From NCBI RefSeq assembly GCF_030412965.1, contig NZ_JAUHJQ010000005.1, positions 1 to 64,000 of the forward strand: a DNA stretch of 64,000 nucleotides. The letters run 5' to 3'. Made by a program: the position numbers and the translations under genes. Positions 53,249-60,931 of this stretch are shown here, piece by piece (the stretch's first letter is position 1; every line of letters begins with the position of its first letter). The notes below the pieces were generated by a model. The model ran no database searches, was not told where the DNA came from, and was given only the letters and a program-made list of their open reading frames with translations. This DNA comes from Nocardioides oceani. Its GTDB lineage: Bacteria > Actinomycetota > Actinomycetes > Propionibacteriales > Nocardioidaceae.

Positions 53249-53406
53249 CGCGACCCCCTTGAGGGCGGCAGCAGCCGGAGTCGACGCATGCGGCGGCGTG
53301 GCGGTCGGCGGTCGAGGCCGTACGCCGTGCGGAAGGCGGCGTTGATGTTCCGGCGGTTCGTCGTGATGACCCAGATGGTCCAGCGGCCGGTCGAGCGGGC
53401 GGTCAC
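53245..53406 (-). CDS. Micro-gene: 53-residue basic protein
   Basis: A 53-residue very basic protein (about 15 Arg; starts MTARSTGRWTIWVITTNRRN). GTG overlaps the preceding stop (GTGA) and its TGA overlaps the next ATG. Possibly nucleic-acid-binding; no homology recognised. Confidence 0.5.
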   Translation of the reverse strand: MTARSTGRWTIWVITTNRRNINAAFRTAYGLDRRPPRRRMRRLRLLPPSRGSR

Positions 53407-54071
53407 GCGACCACCTCGCCCGCAACCGACCGGCCCGGCTCAAGCCGGTCCAGGAACACCTCGATCGCCCGCGACCTGTCACCCGGCACCAGACCCAGCG
53501 CATCGATCGCCGCCAAGAACGCACCCGTCACCAACTCCGCACGCTGCTGCTCCAGCTCCACGACCCGCTCGGCGATCCCCATGTCGTGCGCCGCCTTCGC
53601 GAACCGCACCACCCGATCCCGCCACTCCGCCTCCAGCCCAGCCAGCCCACGGACCCGCTCGCCGGTCTCGACCTTCGTGCCCTCACGCCCCACGGCGTAC
53701 GTCGGACCCACCAGCCCGTCGACGTCCTCGCCAGCGACCTGGATCCGCAGCAGCTCCCCGTAGATGTCCGCCCGCAGCGCCGCCACCCGCAGCTGGTCCA
53801 TCACCACCTGACCCGGGTCCAACGCAGCGGCACCCGTGCCGGCCGCCTCCGCGGACCAGGCCGCGAGGTTCGCCTCACCCTGCGTCCGCGCCAGGTCCCG
53901 CGACTGCCCCAGGTGCATCCGGCACCGGTCGAGTCCCCGGACCGCGATGCCGTGGCACCGGGACCGCGACCGCTTGGAGTCCCGAGCGCACTCCCACCGG
54001 TCGTGCTCCCCGCACCAGGTCGCACCCGAGCGACGCATCGGGTCGTCGTCTCGCATGGGCTGGCGGGCCAT
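53403..54071 (-). CDS. Putative terminase small subunit
   Basis: A 222-residue protein. The N-terminal Cys/His pattern (CGEHDRWEC, RCHGIAVRGLDRCRMH) and a helical C-terminus (LEAEWRDRVVRFAKAAHDMGIAERVVELEQQRAELV) match a group of actinophage proteins thought to be small terminases, which recognise packaging sites. It lies about 6 kb upstream of the large subunit, unlike most siphophages. ATG overlaps the previous stop (TGATG). Confidence 0.6.
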   Translation of the reverse strand: MARQPMRDDDPMRRSGATWCGEHDRWECARDSKRSRSRCHGIAVRGLDRCRMHLGQSRDLARTQGEANLAAWSAEAAGTGAAALDPGQVVMDQLRVAALRADIYGELLRIQVAGEDVDGLVGPTYAVGREGTKVETGERVRGLAGLEAEWRDRVVRFAKAAHDMGIAERVVELEQQRAELVTGAFLAAIDALGLVPGDRSRAIEVFLDRLEPGRSVAGEVVA

Positions 54072-54310
54072 CAGCGGCAGCCGATCGGGAGGTGGCCGGT
54101 GGGCGGGGTGTGAGTTCGTCCGTGAGGTCGTCCCTGGGACGAGGTGGGGGTGGTGTTGGTGGGGGGGGTCCAGGACGTCTCTGCGACCTCGTCCCCCCGA
54201 AGGGAGGGGGACGAGGGACGAGGTCGGCTGCTGAGGTCGTCCCCGGCGGCGGGACGAGGTCGGGACGAGGTGGGACGAGGTGGGTTCGGGGTGGTGTGTG
54301 AGGGGTGCAT
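54071..54310 (-). CDS. Low-complexity ORF over the repeat block
   Basis: A 79-residue frame rich in Pro, Ser, Thr and Arg. TGATG overlaps at both ends would couple it to neighbours, but its composition largely follows the GGGACGAGGT repeats beneath it. It may be a read-through spacer rather than a functional protein. Confidence 0.4.
   Translation of the reverse strand: MHPSHTTPNPPRPTSSRPRPAAGDDLSSRPRPSSPSLRGDEVAETSWTPPTNTTPTSSQGRPHGRTHTPPTGHLPIGCR
54124..54281. repeat. Iteron-like GGGACGAGGT repeats and three hairpins
   Basis: GGGACGAGGT occurs at 54136, 54215, 54251, 54262 and 54272, and its complement ACCTCGTCCC at 54186. Opposed copies make three hairpins with GGGACGA/TCGTCCC arms: 54128-54142, 54187-54216 (11-bp stem CCTCGTCCCCC/GGGGGACGAGG) and 54237-54258. 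The block lies just after the replication ATPase gene, a usual place for phage origins, so it is a candidate origin or regulatory iteron array. Confidence 0.7.
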
Positions 54311-55977
54311 CAGGAGGCCTCTCCGGGGTCGGTGGAGGTGGTGTTCGCGGGGCCGTCTGTGGCGTCGTCGGTGTGGTCGTCGACGGTGTCGAGGGAGGGG
54401 TCGCCGTCGGCGTAGAACGGCTTGAGGTGGTAGTGCGCGACCTTGCCGCGGGACTCGGCCTTGGCGTGGATGTAGCCGCGGGCGACGAGGAGCTCGAGGG
54501 CGAGGCGGATGGTGGTGGCCTTGCCGTTCATGGCGCCTTCGACGGACTTCTTCGACATGCCGGGGTTGGCCTGGACGTAGCGGCTGATGCGTTCCATGAC
54601 GATGGTCGGTTCGAAGGTGTCGCCCTTGCGGCCGGAGTCTTCGCCGGGTGGAAGGAGGTGGGCGACCAGGACGACGTCGGAGGCGGTGGCATCGAGGGTG
54701 AACTCGGCGATCTTGTTGCCGAACGCGGAGCCGCGGACGTGGCCGGGGCGGTCCTTGGCGACCTGGACGGAGGCGAGTCCCCGCTTGCCGCGGCCGAAAG
54801 GCTGGAGCATCTTGACGATGTAGGCGGCGCCGTCGATGCCGGCGAGCTTGTGCTGGGCGCCGAGGGCGAAGCGGTCTTGCTTCTCCTTGTCCTTGACGAC
54901 GTGGTCGATCATCACGACGGCGGGGCCGTGGTCGGCGATCCAGCGGGGGAGGAGGCCTTGGAAGTGGGCGGAGTCCTCGTTGGAGTTGAGGTCGAAGCCG
55001 TGGAGGGTCATGGCTTCGGTGACGCCGTCGAGGACGACGAGGCGGGCGTTGGTGATGGCGGGTTCGAACTGGGTGCGGCCGCCGTCGTCGAGGGGGCGGT
55101 CGGGGCGGACGTAGGTGAAGTGGTTGCGGATCTGGTCGGGGGTGGCGCCGAGGGCGAGGAGGCGTCCGATGACGCGGTCGGCGCGGTCTTCGAAGTCGAG
55201 GAAGGTGACGTTCTCGCTGGCGGCCATGAGCTGGGTGGCGGCGAGGAGGGTGAGCCAGGTCTTGCCGGACTCGGATTCGCCGGAGACGGTGTGGACGGCG
55301 CCGTCGTAGAAGAGGAACACGCCGTCGGAGCGCATGAGCATGGTGGGCGGGGGGTCGAGGTACTCGCCGGCGAGGACCTGCTCGAGGTCGACGGGTGACC
55401 AGGTGGTGGGGGTGGTGATGGAGGTGCGGGACCCGAAGCGGACGACGGTCTCGTCGAGGCGTTGGAGGGCTTCGCCGAGGTAGTGGTCGATGTCGTCAAC
55501 GCGGCCGGTGGTGGCGATCTGGGTGAGGCCTTGGCCGAGGTCGCCGACGACGCGGAGGCGGCTGGTGTCGCGGACGATGTTGGCGTGGTGCTCGGCGAGG
55601 GCGGGGTTGGTGGGGAGGCCGATGAGGTCGGCGAGCGCCCGGGCGGCGTCGGTGTCGCGGTTGGCGACGAGGCGGGCGTTGAGGGTGACGAGGTCGGGTG
55701 GGACGGCGTGCTGCTGGTGGAGCTGGTGCCAGGTGTCCCAGAGGCGTTGGTGGATGGGCCAGTAGAAGTCGTTGGTCTCGAGGATGGTGGCGAGGCGTTC
55801 GCCGGGGTGGCCGCCGTCGGGGTCGGGGGTGGCGAGGAGGGCTGCGAGGACGGCCTGCTCGGCGGCTCGGTCTCCGGGTGCTGGGCGGCCACCGGTGGTG
55901 GGTGGTCGGTCGTACTCGGGGTCGAAGGGAGGCTCGACCGGGTGGAGGTGACGGGATGGTGGTCCGTCGTGCGTCAC
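54310..55977 (-). CDS. DnaB/RepA-like replicative ATPase
   Basis: A 555-residue protein. Residues 38-140 form a DnaB N-terminal-like helical domain (EQAVLAALLATPD...). A RecA-like ATPase follows: Walker A GESESGKT (233-240), Walker B LVVLDG (313-318) and MIDHVVKD. The C-terminus (470-530) resembles a winged helix (SKKSVEGAMNGKATTIRLALELLVARGYI). It probably loads or acts as helicase at the phage origin. A 129-base gap upstream holds no supported gene. Confidence 0.85.
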   Translation of the reverse strand: MTHDGPPSRHLHPVEPPFDPEYDRPPTTGGRPAPGDRAAEQAVLAALLATPDPDGGHPGERLATILETNDFYWPIHQRLWDTWHQLHQQHAVPPDLVTLNARLVANRDTDAARALADLIGLPTNPALAEHHANIVRDTSRLRVVGDLGQGLTQIATTGRVDDIDHYLGEALQRLDETVVRFGSRTSITTPTTWSPVDLEQVLAGEYLDPPPTMLMRSDGVFLFYDGAVHTVSGESESGKTWLTLLAATQLMAASENVTFLDFEDRADRVIGRLLALGATPDQIRNHFTYVRPDRPLDDGGRTQFEPAITNARLVVLDGVTEAMTLHGFDLNSNEDSAHFQGLLPRWIADHGPAVVMIDHVVKDKEKQDRFALGAQHKLAGIDGAAYIVKMLQPFGRGKRGLASVQVAKDRPGHVRGSAFGNKIAEFTLDATASDVVLVAHLLPPGEDSGRKGDTFEPTIVMERISRYVQANPGMSKKSVEGAMNGKATTIRLALELLVARGYIHAKAESRGKVAHYHLKPFYADGDPSLDTVDDHTDDATDGPANTTSTDPGEAS

Positions 55978-56106
55978 GTGGCTGGTTCCCTCGGGGTTGT
56001 GCTTCCCGGCCGCTGGTGCGGTGGTCGGGTGGTTCTGTGGTGCTGGGGTGCGCCCGGGGAGCAGGTACGCCTCGCTGCGGGCCGCGTTGACTCCCCGGGC
56101 GCGGTC

Positions 56107-56619
56107 TCAGGCGACTGGGTCGCTGGGGGTGGCGAACGGGGACCCGATGCGGGGGATGTCGGGCCGGTCGTCCGGGTCGGCGTCGTCGGCTTCCTCAAGG
56201 GCGAGCTGCTGCTCGGCGGCCTCGAGGTCAGCGTCGGTGAGGAGGCGGACCTCGCCGTCGTCGTCGGTGCCGACGATGGTGTTGCCGCGGGCGAGGACGT
56301 CCTTGACGGTGGGCTCGGGGCCGTCGCCGGGCTCGAGGAGCTGGGGGCCGTCCTCGGCGAGCTTGCGCTCGTAGTGGAAGGCGCGGGCGAGGTCGCGGAG
56401 GTGGTCCTCGGTGGCGGAGTTGGGGGCGGGCTCGATGGTGAGGATGGAGAGGGAGACCTTCTCGGATCCGTCGAGCTTCTCGGCGCGGCCGGCGGAGACG
56501 AGTTCGACGACTGCGACGACCTTCCTGCCGAGGTTGTCGTGGAGGCGCTTGGCGAGGTCCTCGGTGATGCCGGTGCTGTTGCAGCCCTTGGCTGCGATCT
56601 GGGCGGTGGTGTCGCTCAT
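56107..56619 (-). CDS. Hypothetical phage protein
   Basis: A 170-residue protein. A helix-strand N-terminal part (TEDLAKRLHDNLGRKVVAVVELVSAG, VSLSILTIEP, EDHLRDLARAFHYERKL) precedes an acidic disordered end. It lies before the replication ATPase and is conserved-looking, but unnamed. ATG overlaps the MerR-like gene stop. Confidence 0.7.
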   Translation of the reverse strand: MSDTTAQIAAKGCNSTGITEDLAKRLHDNLGRKVVAVVELVSAGRAEKLDGSEKVSLSILTIEPAPNSATEDHLRDLARAFHYERKLAEDGPQLLEPGDGPEPTVKDVLARGNTIVGTDDDGEVRLLTDADLEAAEQQLALEEADDADPDDRPDIPRIGSPFATPSDPVA

Positions 56620-56972
56620 GCGGCGGTGTCTCCTGTCGAGGTGGTGATGGGGTGGACGTTGGTGGGGAGGGGTGGGGCGGTGAGGCTGGCCTCGTGTACG
56701 GGCGCGAGGACGTAGTGGGGGCTGAGGTCGCAGCGGCCGGTGTCGAGGAGTTCGCGGGCGACGTGGGCGGCGCGGGGCATGGGGATGCCGGCCTTGGTGA
56801 GGCGGGAGAGCTGGATGGCGAGGGCGACCTGGTGGTGGTCGTAGAGGCGGGGTGTGTTGCCGGATCCGGGGAAGCGGTCGCCGGTGGGGTTGAGATGGCC
56901 GGTGCGGGTCCAGTAGTCGACCTGGCGGTAGGTCAGGTCGGCGACGACGCAGAGCTCGTGGGCGCCGATCAT
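56616..56972 (-). CDS. MerR-like DNA-binding protein
   Basis: A 118-residue protein with a MerR-type winged helix at 1-70: VADLTYRQVDYWTRTGHLNP, then LYDHHQVALAIQLSRLTKAGIPM. There is no Cys-rich effector loop, so it may be a phage regulator or excisionase-like factor. ATG follows AGGAG. Confidence 0.82.
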   Translation of the reverse strand: MIGAHELCVVADLTYRQVDYWTRTGHLNPTGDRFPGSGNTPRLYDHHQVALAIQLSRLTKAGIPMPRAAHVARELLDTGRCDLSPHYVLAPVHEASLTAPPLPTNVHPITTSTGDTAA

Positions 56973-57700
56973 GCTGCGGTCTCCTGTCCGTGGTCGGGGG
57001 TGAGGTAGCGGTCGACGCGCCAGCCGGTGAGGCGTTCGAGGTCGGCGTAGGGGCGGCCGGTGGTGGGCCAGCGGCGGACTACCTCGATGCGTTCGGCTCG
57101 GGTGGCGTGGGTGTCGACGCCGGAGAGGATCCGGTCGACGACGACGGGGTCGATGTCGGTCTTGCTGCGGCCGCGCTTGTCGTGGCCGTGCTGGGGGTTG
57201 GGGTCGCGGTCGATGTCGTCCCAGGCGGCGGGTGAGGCGTAGCCGCGGGCGAGTGCGCGGCGGCGTGCGGTGGCTGAGGGGCCGGGTGTGGTGGCGAGCT
57301 GGCGGTAGGCGTTGGCGATGGCGTCGTGGGTGGAGCGACGTACGCGGGGGCGGGCCTTGGCCATGAGCGCGCCGGTCTGGATGCCGGTGAGGTCCTCGAG
57401 GTGGCGGTGGGACCAGCCGAGGACGAGGAGTGCCTGGATGCGGCGGAAGGTCCCCGTGTGGGGGATCAGGGGGTCGTCGCCGCGGTAGGTGGTGGTGGGG
57501 AGGGTGTTGGGGTCGATCGCTTCGATGCGGTCGCGTACTGCGGTGAGGCAGCGGGTGTTGCCGCCGGCAATCTTGAGGATGAGGGTGTCGCTGAGGCCGG
57601 CGTGGGCGGCGATCGAGCGGAGCGACCAGCCGGCTGTCTGGAGGCGGGCGATGTGCTCGCGGGCTGGTGTGGCGTCGGTGGTCCAGGGCTGGTCGGTCAC
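56969..57700 (-). CDS. Helix-turn-helix phage protein
   Basis: A 243-residue basic protein. A helix-turn-helix lies at 22-45 (TAGWSLRSIAAHAGLSDTLI), with a second at about 90-112 (LVLGWSHRHLEDLTGIQTGAL) and a third near 210-232. It resembles multi-HTH actinophage regulators. GTG overlaps the ParB-like gene stop. The target is unknown. Confidence 0.75.
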   Translation of the reverse strand: MTDQPWTTDATPAREHIARLQTAGWSLRSIAAHAGLSDTLILKIAGGNTRCLTAVRDRIEAIDPNTLPTTTYRGDDPLIPHTGTFRRIQALLVLGWSHRHLEDLTGIQTGALMAKARPRVRRSTHDAIANAYRQLATTPGPSATARRRALARGYASPAAWDDIDRDPNPQHGHDKRGRSKTDIDPVVVDRILSGVDTHATRAERIEVVRRWPTTGRPYADLERLTGWRVDRYLTPDHGQETAA

Positions 57701-58542
57701 GCCTGGGCCTCCTGCCGGGTGGTGTCGCACAAGACGCAGCGGCCGCGGTGGTTGGACTGCTGGTGGAGGTGCTCGCGCTCGTCGGCGCGGATGACGGACT
57801 CCCAGCACTCGCCGCAGGCGACACCGCCGACGGAGTTCCGGCCGCCGGCCTTGTGCTTGAGGCGGCGGCATCGTGCGCGGGCGCGGGCGGCGAGGTCGTG
57901 CTCGACGCCGAGGTGGGGGTGGCCGGTGGAACCGGGCTGGCGGACGCGGCCGGATGCGACGCGGCCGCGGCGTACGGCGTCGCCGAGGTTCATCTGGCCG
58001 GCGCGGAGTTGCTCCTGCTCCTCGGTGGGGAGAGCGAGGAGCGCGAGGCGGGAGGAGACGTAGACCTGCGTGCGGCCGATGAGGTGGGCGAGCTCGGCGT
58101 GGCTGGAGATGCCGTGGTCGTCGCGGAGCTTCGCGAGGGCTCGGCCTTCCTCGACGGGGTCGAGGCCGGCGCGCTGTCCGTTCTCGATGAGCATCGCGGC
58201 GAGGACGCGGTCGGGCGCCATGTCGCGGCGTACGACGGTGGGGACGCGGCCCCACTTCAGCTGCTGGGCGGCCGCGAGGCGGCGGTGGCCAGCGACGACG
58301 ATGAGCCGGCCGGTGTCGGTGTCGCGGCGGGCGATGATGGGCTGGAGCAAGCCCGCGGCGGCCATGGACTTGGCGAGCTCGGTGACGTCGCCGACGTCCT
58401 CGCGGGGGTTGTTCGGGTCGGGGTGGAGGTCGGTCACCAGAGCGTCGACGAGCTGTGGTCGCGCGGATGGTGTGGAAGGTGCCGGGCGGGGCGCCGTCGG
58501 GGCGGCTCCGAGGGCGGTGTCGAGGGCTTGGTCGAGGCTCAT
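57697..58542 (-). CDS. ParB-like nuclease-domain protein with zinc-finger tail
   Basis: A 281-residue protein. Residues 30-120 carry the ParB/Srx fold (DLHPDPNNPREDVGDVTELAKSMAAAGLLQPIIARR...VAGHRRLAAAQQL), followed by a helix-turn-helix (AELAHLIGRTQVYVSSRLAL). The end has two Cys pairs (CGEC and CVLC), an uncommon extra. It may act in plasmid-like segregation, regulation or DNA nicking. No ParA is seen. Confidence 0.85.
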   Translation of the reverse strand: MSLDQALDTALGAAPTAPRPAPSTPSARPQLVDALVTDLHPDPNNPREDVGDVTELAKSMAAAGLLQPIIARRDTDTGRLIVVAGHRRLAAAQQLKWGRVPTVVRRDMAPDRVLAAMLIENGQRAGLDPVEEGRALAKLRDDHGISSHAELAHLIGRTQVYVSSRLALLALPTEEQEQLRAGQMNLGDAVRRGRVASGRVRQPGSTGHPHLGVEHDLAARARARCRRLKHKAGGRNSVGGVACGECWESVIRADEREHLHQQSNHRGRCVLCDTTRQEAQA

Positions 58543-58952
58543 GAGGCGGCGCTCCTGCGGATGTAGTTGTTGACGGTCTGGTTGGACACGCCGACGGCCC
58601 GGGCGACGTCGGCGGGGGTCTCGCCGCGGCGAAGGAGTTGCGCGATCTCCTCCTCGCGTGCGGCGGCGTCGGTGGTGTGGACGGGCTCGGCGGCGATGCC
58701 GTGCTGACGTCGGATGCGGGCCCGCTCGTTCTCGGTGGTGCCGCCCCAGACGCCGGAGACGTCGTGGGTCAGGGCGTAGGCGAGGCACGCGCGGCGGAAG
58801 GGGCAGGGCTTGCAGACGTCGAGCGCGCGGGGGAGCTGGAAGTAGTTCCCCATGGAGCTGCTGCTGACGAAGAACAGCTCGGGGTCCTCGGCTGCGCAGG
58901 GCTGGGTGCCGTCGGTGGGCGGATACGGCGCGACGGTGTGTTCGGTGCTCAT
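58539..58952 (-). CDS. WhiB-family regulator with C-terminal helix-turn-helix
   Basis: A 137-residue protein. Cys19, Cys47, Cys50 and Cys56 form the iron-sulfur cluster site, followed by the family motif GVWGGTTENERARI. The last 40 residues add an HTH (EEIAQLLRRGETPADVARAVGVSNQTVNNYI), absent from most WhiB proteins. Phage WhiB proteins such as TM4 WhiBTM4 block host WhiB2 and septation; a similar role is possible. Confidence 0.9.
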   Translation of the reverse strand: MSTEHTVAPYPPTDGTQPCAAEDPELFFVSSSSMGNYFQLPRALDVCKPCPFRRACLAYALTHDVSGVWGGTTENERARIRRQHGIAAEPVHTTDAAAREEEIAQLLRRGETPADVARAVGVSNQTVNNYIRRSAAS

Positions 58953-59143
58953 CGGCTGCCGTCCTGGCGGGCGATGGCTGCGTCGACGTCGTGAGCGTCG
59001 ATGGAGACGGCGAGCTGGAGGGGCTTGGCGGCGCGCTCGGTGAGGTAGGCGACGGACTCGCGGATCTGCTCCGGGGTGCCGGCGTGCTGACCGGTGGCGA
59101 AGCGGAGCAGGCGGACGGTGTGGTTGGCCTCTGTGATGGTCAT
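58949..59143 (-). CDS. Small hypothetical protein
   Basis: A 64-residue helical protein (ANHTVRLLRFATGQHAGTPEQIRESVAYLTERAAKPLQL). It overlaps both neighbours by four bases. No domain recognised. Confidence 0.65.
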   Translation of the reverse strand: MTITEANHTVRLLRFATGQHAGTPEQIRESVAYLTERAAKPLQLAVSIDAHDVDAAIARQDGSR

Positions 59144-59331
59144 CGCAGCCCCAGCCCTTCGTGCTGTCGGGCGGCGCTGGGGGCGACGTGCGACCGCTGG
59201 TGGTCAGCGGCGTGGGCGTCGGCCGCGCGGCGGTCGGGGCGGATGGTGCGGTCGCCGCAGCTGCAGGTGATGAGGAAGCCGAGGCCGGCCTCGATGCGGG
59301 TGACGCGGACCTGGGGGATGGTGGTGGCCAT
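59140..59331 (-). CDS. Small putative zinc-binding protein
   Basis: A 63-residue protein with TCSCGDR and three His (DAHAADHQRSH), the pattern of a small treble-clef or C2H2-type zinc module common in actinophages. It overlaps the RusA gene stop (TGATG) and the next gene. Confidence 0.65.
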   Translation of the reverse strand: MATTIPQVRVTRIEAGLGFLITCSCGDRTIRPDRRAADAHAADHQRSHVAPSAARQHEGLGLR

Positions 59332-59807
59332 CAGGCGATCTCCTCGATGACGATGTCGACGCCGGCCTCGTCGAGCGCGAGCTCGTGGCCGTGGGCGTAG
59401 AACTTGCGGGCGCGGACGTCGACGACCAGGCCGTCGTCGGCCCAGACGGCGGCTGCGGTGAGCGCGTCGAACACGGCGCGCTGGAGCTTGTCGATGTCCT
59501 TCTTGTAGGTCGGCTGGGCGTGGAGGAAGCGCTCCTTGATGACCTCGCTGTTGCGGCCGGTGCCGTAGTGCTCACGCGGGCGGTCGAAGGTGAACCGCAC
59601 CCAGATCCGGACGGGGCCAGTGATGGTCTCGTGGTAGCGGCAGGTGTCCTTCGCGACGGCCTCGACGTGGTTGCGCCACGGCTTGAGGGTCTTGGCGTTG
59701 TCGTCGCGGACGCCCCCGCCGAACCGGTTGGCGGTCTTGCTTCCCTGGGTGATCGGGGTGCCGTAGACGCGGATGCCGATGCGCCCGGGCAGGGCGGTGG
59801 TGGTCAT
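59331..59807 (-). CDS. rusA: RusA-family Holliday junction resolvase
   Basis: A 158-residue endonuclease. RusA features: IRVYGTPITQGSKT at the start, KKDIDKLQRAVFDALTAAAVWADDGLVVDVRARKF containing the catalytic acids. It should cut four-way junctions made during replication or recombination before packaging. It belongs with the RecT and exonuclease genes upstream. Confidence 0.92.
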   Translation of the reverse strand: MTTTALPGRIGIRVYGTPITQGSKTANRFGGGVRDDNAKTLKPWRNHVEAVAKDTCRYHETITGPVRIWVRFTFDRPREHYGTGRNSEVIKERFLHAQPTYKKDIDKLQRAVFDALTAAAVWADDGLVVDVRARKFYAHGHELALDEAGVDIVIEEIA

Positions 59808-59929
59808 GGGTGGCTCCGCTTCAGGTGACGGGCGAGGGTGCGGTGGCCGCGGGCGCGGTGGTCGCAGGCCGGGTAGGGGCAGCCGGGGCCGGTGAGGACG
59901 TCGGCGAGCCAGGCGAGGAGGGACGTCAC
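59804..59929 (-). CDS. Micro-gene: 41-residue C2H2-like zinc finger
   Basis: A 41-residue protein: CPYPACDHRARGHRTLARHLKRSHP fits a single Cys2-His2-like finger after a hydrophobic start. GTG overlaps the previous stop (GTGA) and its end overlaps rusA. Confidence 0.6.
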   Translation of the reverse strand: MTSLLAWLADVLTGPGCPYPACDHRARGHRTLARHLKRSHP

Positions 59930-60045
59930 GCGATCGCCGCCTCGAGGAGCTGGGCGGCGGTGTTGAGGGCGTCGGCGGCGGTGGGGTAGCCGGCCTTGAG
60001 GCAGAGGAGGTCGGCCACGACGGCGGCCAGGACGAGGCCGCGCAT
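59926..60045 (-). CDS. Micro-gene: 39-residue helical peptide
   Basis: A 39-residue Ala/Leu-rich peptide (LVLAAVVADLLCLKAGYPT, AADALNTAAQLLEAAI). ATG overlaps the preceding stop (TGATG) and the end overlaps the zinc-finger gene, which argues for translation. Function unknown. Confidence 0.55.
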   Translation of the reverse strand: MRGLVLAAVVADLLCLKAGYPTAADALNTAAQLLEAAIA

Positions 60046-60290
60046 CAGCCCTCACCGCCTCGGGTGCTTCCGGGCGGACTGATGTGGTCGCCGAACGCCG
60101 CGGCGTTCGCCCACTCGTGCATGACGGTGGCCTCTCGGTAGCCCTTGTGGGGTCCGTCGTGCCCTCGGATCGCGGTACAGACCCAGCCCTCATCCGTGGC
60201 CTCGCACGCTGCGAGCCAGGACGGGAGCCGCGCCGCTCCTGCGGTGCTCGGCACTTTCTCGCCCGAGTGAGCCGCTTCCAGGCCGGTCAC
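60045..60290 (-). CDS. Small hypothetical protein
   Basis: An 81-residue protein with GWVCTAIRGHDGPHKGYREATVMHEW, a His-rich pattern of unknown meaning. GTG overlaps the J-domain gene stop (GTGA). Confidence 0.6.
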   Translation of the reverse strand: MTGLEAAHSGEKVPSTAGAARLPSWLAACEATDEGWVCTAIRGHDGPHKGYREATVMHEWANAAAFGDHISPPGSTRGGEG

Positions 60291-60931
60291 CGACCCACCC
60301 CCAGCACGGCCGCGGCCTGCTCGACCTGGTCCCAGATCGTGTGGTCCCCGCCGTTGTGGTCGGGATGCGCAGCGCGGCGGGCGTGCTTCACGAGCTCGTG
60401 TGCGCCCATCACGGCCGCTACGTCGGGGGAGACCCTGCGAGTGGCCTGCTGGCGGAGCAGCGACCACGCGGCCTCGCTGGTCATGTGGCTGGCCGGCATG
60501 GCGTGCCCGGCCGGAAGTGCCTTGAACCCGGCGTACTGCTGGCCGGTCTCCACGGCGCCCCACCGGTCCATGTCGCGCAGCGCCTCGAGGGTCAGTGCGA
60601 TCGCGCGGACGTTGTGCTGCCAGTCGACCTGGCCGTGCCACTTCGCCACGAACTTGTCGCACCGGTGCAGCTGCGGCCCGTGCTTCGACTCGAACGCGAC
60701 CACCACCGCCGGCGACTCGGCGCGGGCCTTCGCACGGAGCGTGCCGTCGAGGCGGAGGTCCTGCTCGCGGACGTCGACCTCGATGACGACGTCGCGGCCG
60801 TCGAGCAGGTCGATCTCCCGCTCGAGCAGCTGCAGCGTCTGCGTCCAGGTCGAGTCGAACCGCGATCCGACGCGGGCGGCGGCCGGCCGGAGCCATGTGC
60901 GGTCCGAGAGGGGGCGGGTCGTGTACTTCAC
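60287..60931 (-). CDS. Phage protein with C-terminal J-like domain
   Basis: A 214-residue protein. The N-terminal 150 residues (LEREIDLLDGRDVVIEVDVREQDLRLDGTLRAKA...) show no known family. The C-terminus has the HPD motif of DnaJ (LVKHARRAAHPDHNGGDHTIW) between two helices. It may recruit host DnaK to replication proteins, as lambda uses DnaJ, but this is inference. GTG overlaps the exonuclease stop. Confidence 0.75.
   Translation of the reverse strand: MKYTTRPLSDRTWLRPAAARVGSRFDSTWTQTLQLLEREIDLLDGRDVVIEVDVREQDLRLDGTLRAKARAESPAVVVAFESKHGPQLHRCDKFVAKWHGQVDWQHNVRAIALTLEALRDMDRWGAVETGQQYAGFKALPAGHAMPASHMTSEAAWSLLRQQATRRVSPDVAAVMGAHELVKHARRAAHPDHNGGDHTIWDQVEQAAAVLGVGR

Noticed and set aside
54280..55398. 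Plus-strand Gly/Val-rich frame opposite the replication ATPase
   Set aside because: The repetitive protein reflects the complementary codons; the minus-strand ATPase has clear Walker motifs.
55462..56715. 417-codon plus-strand Gly/Val/Glu-rich frame
   Set aside because: Same antisense artefact, spanning parts of two real minus-strand genes.
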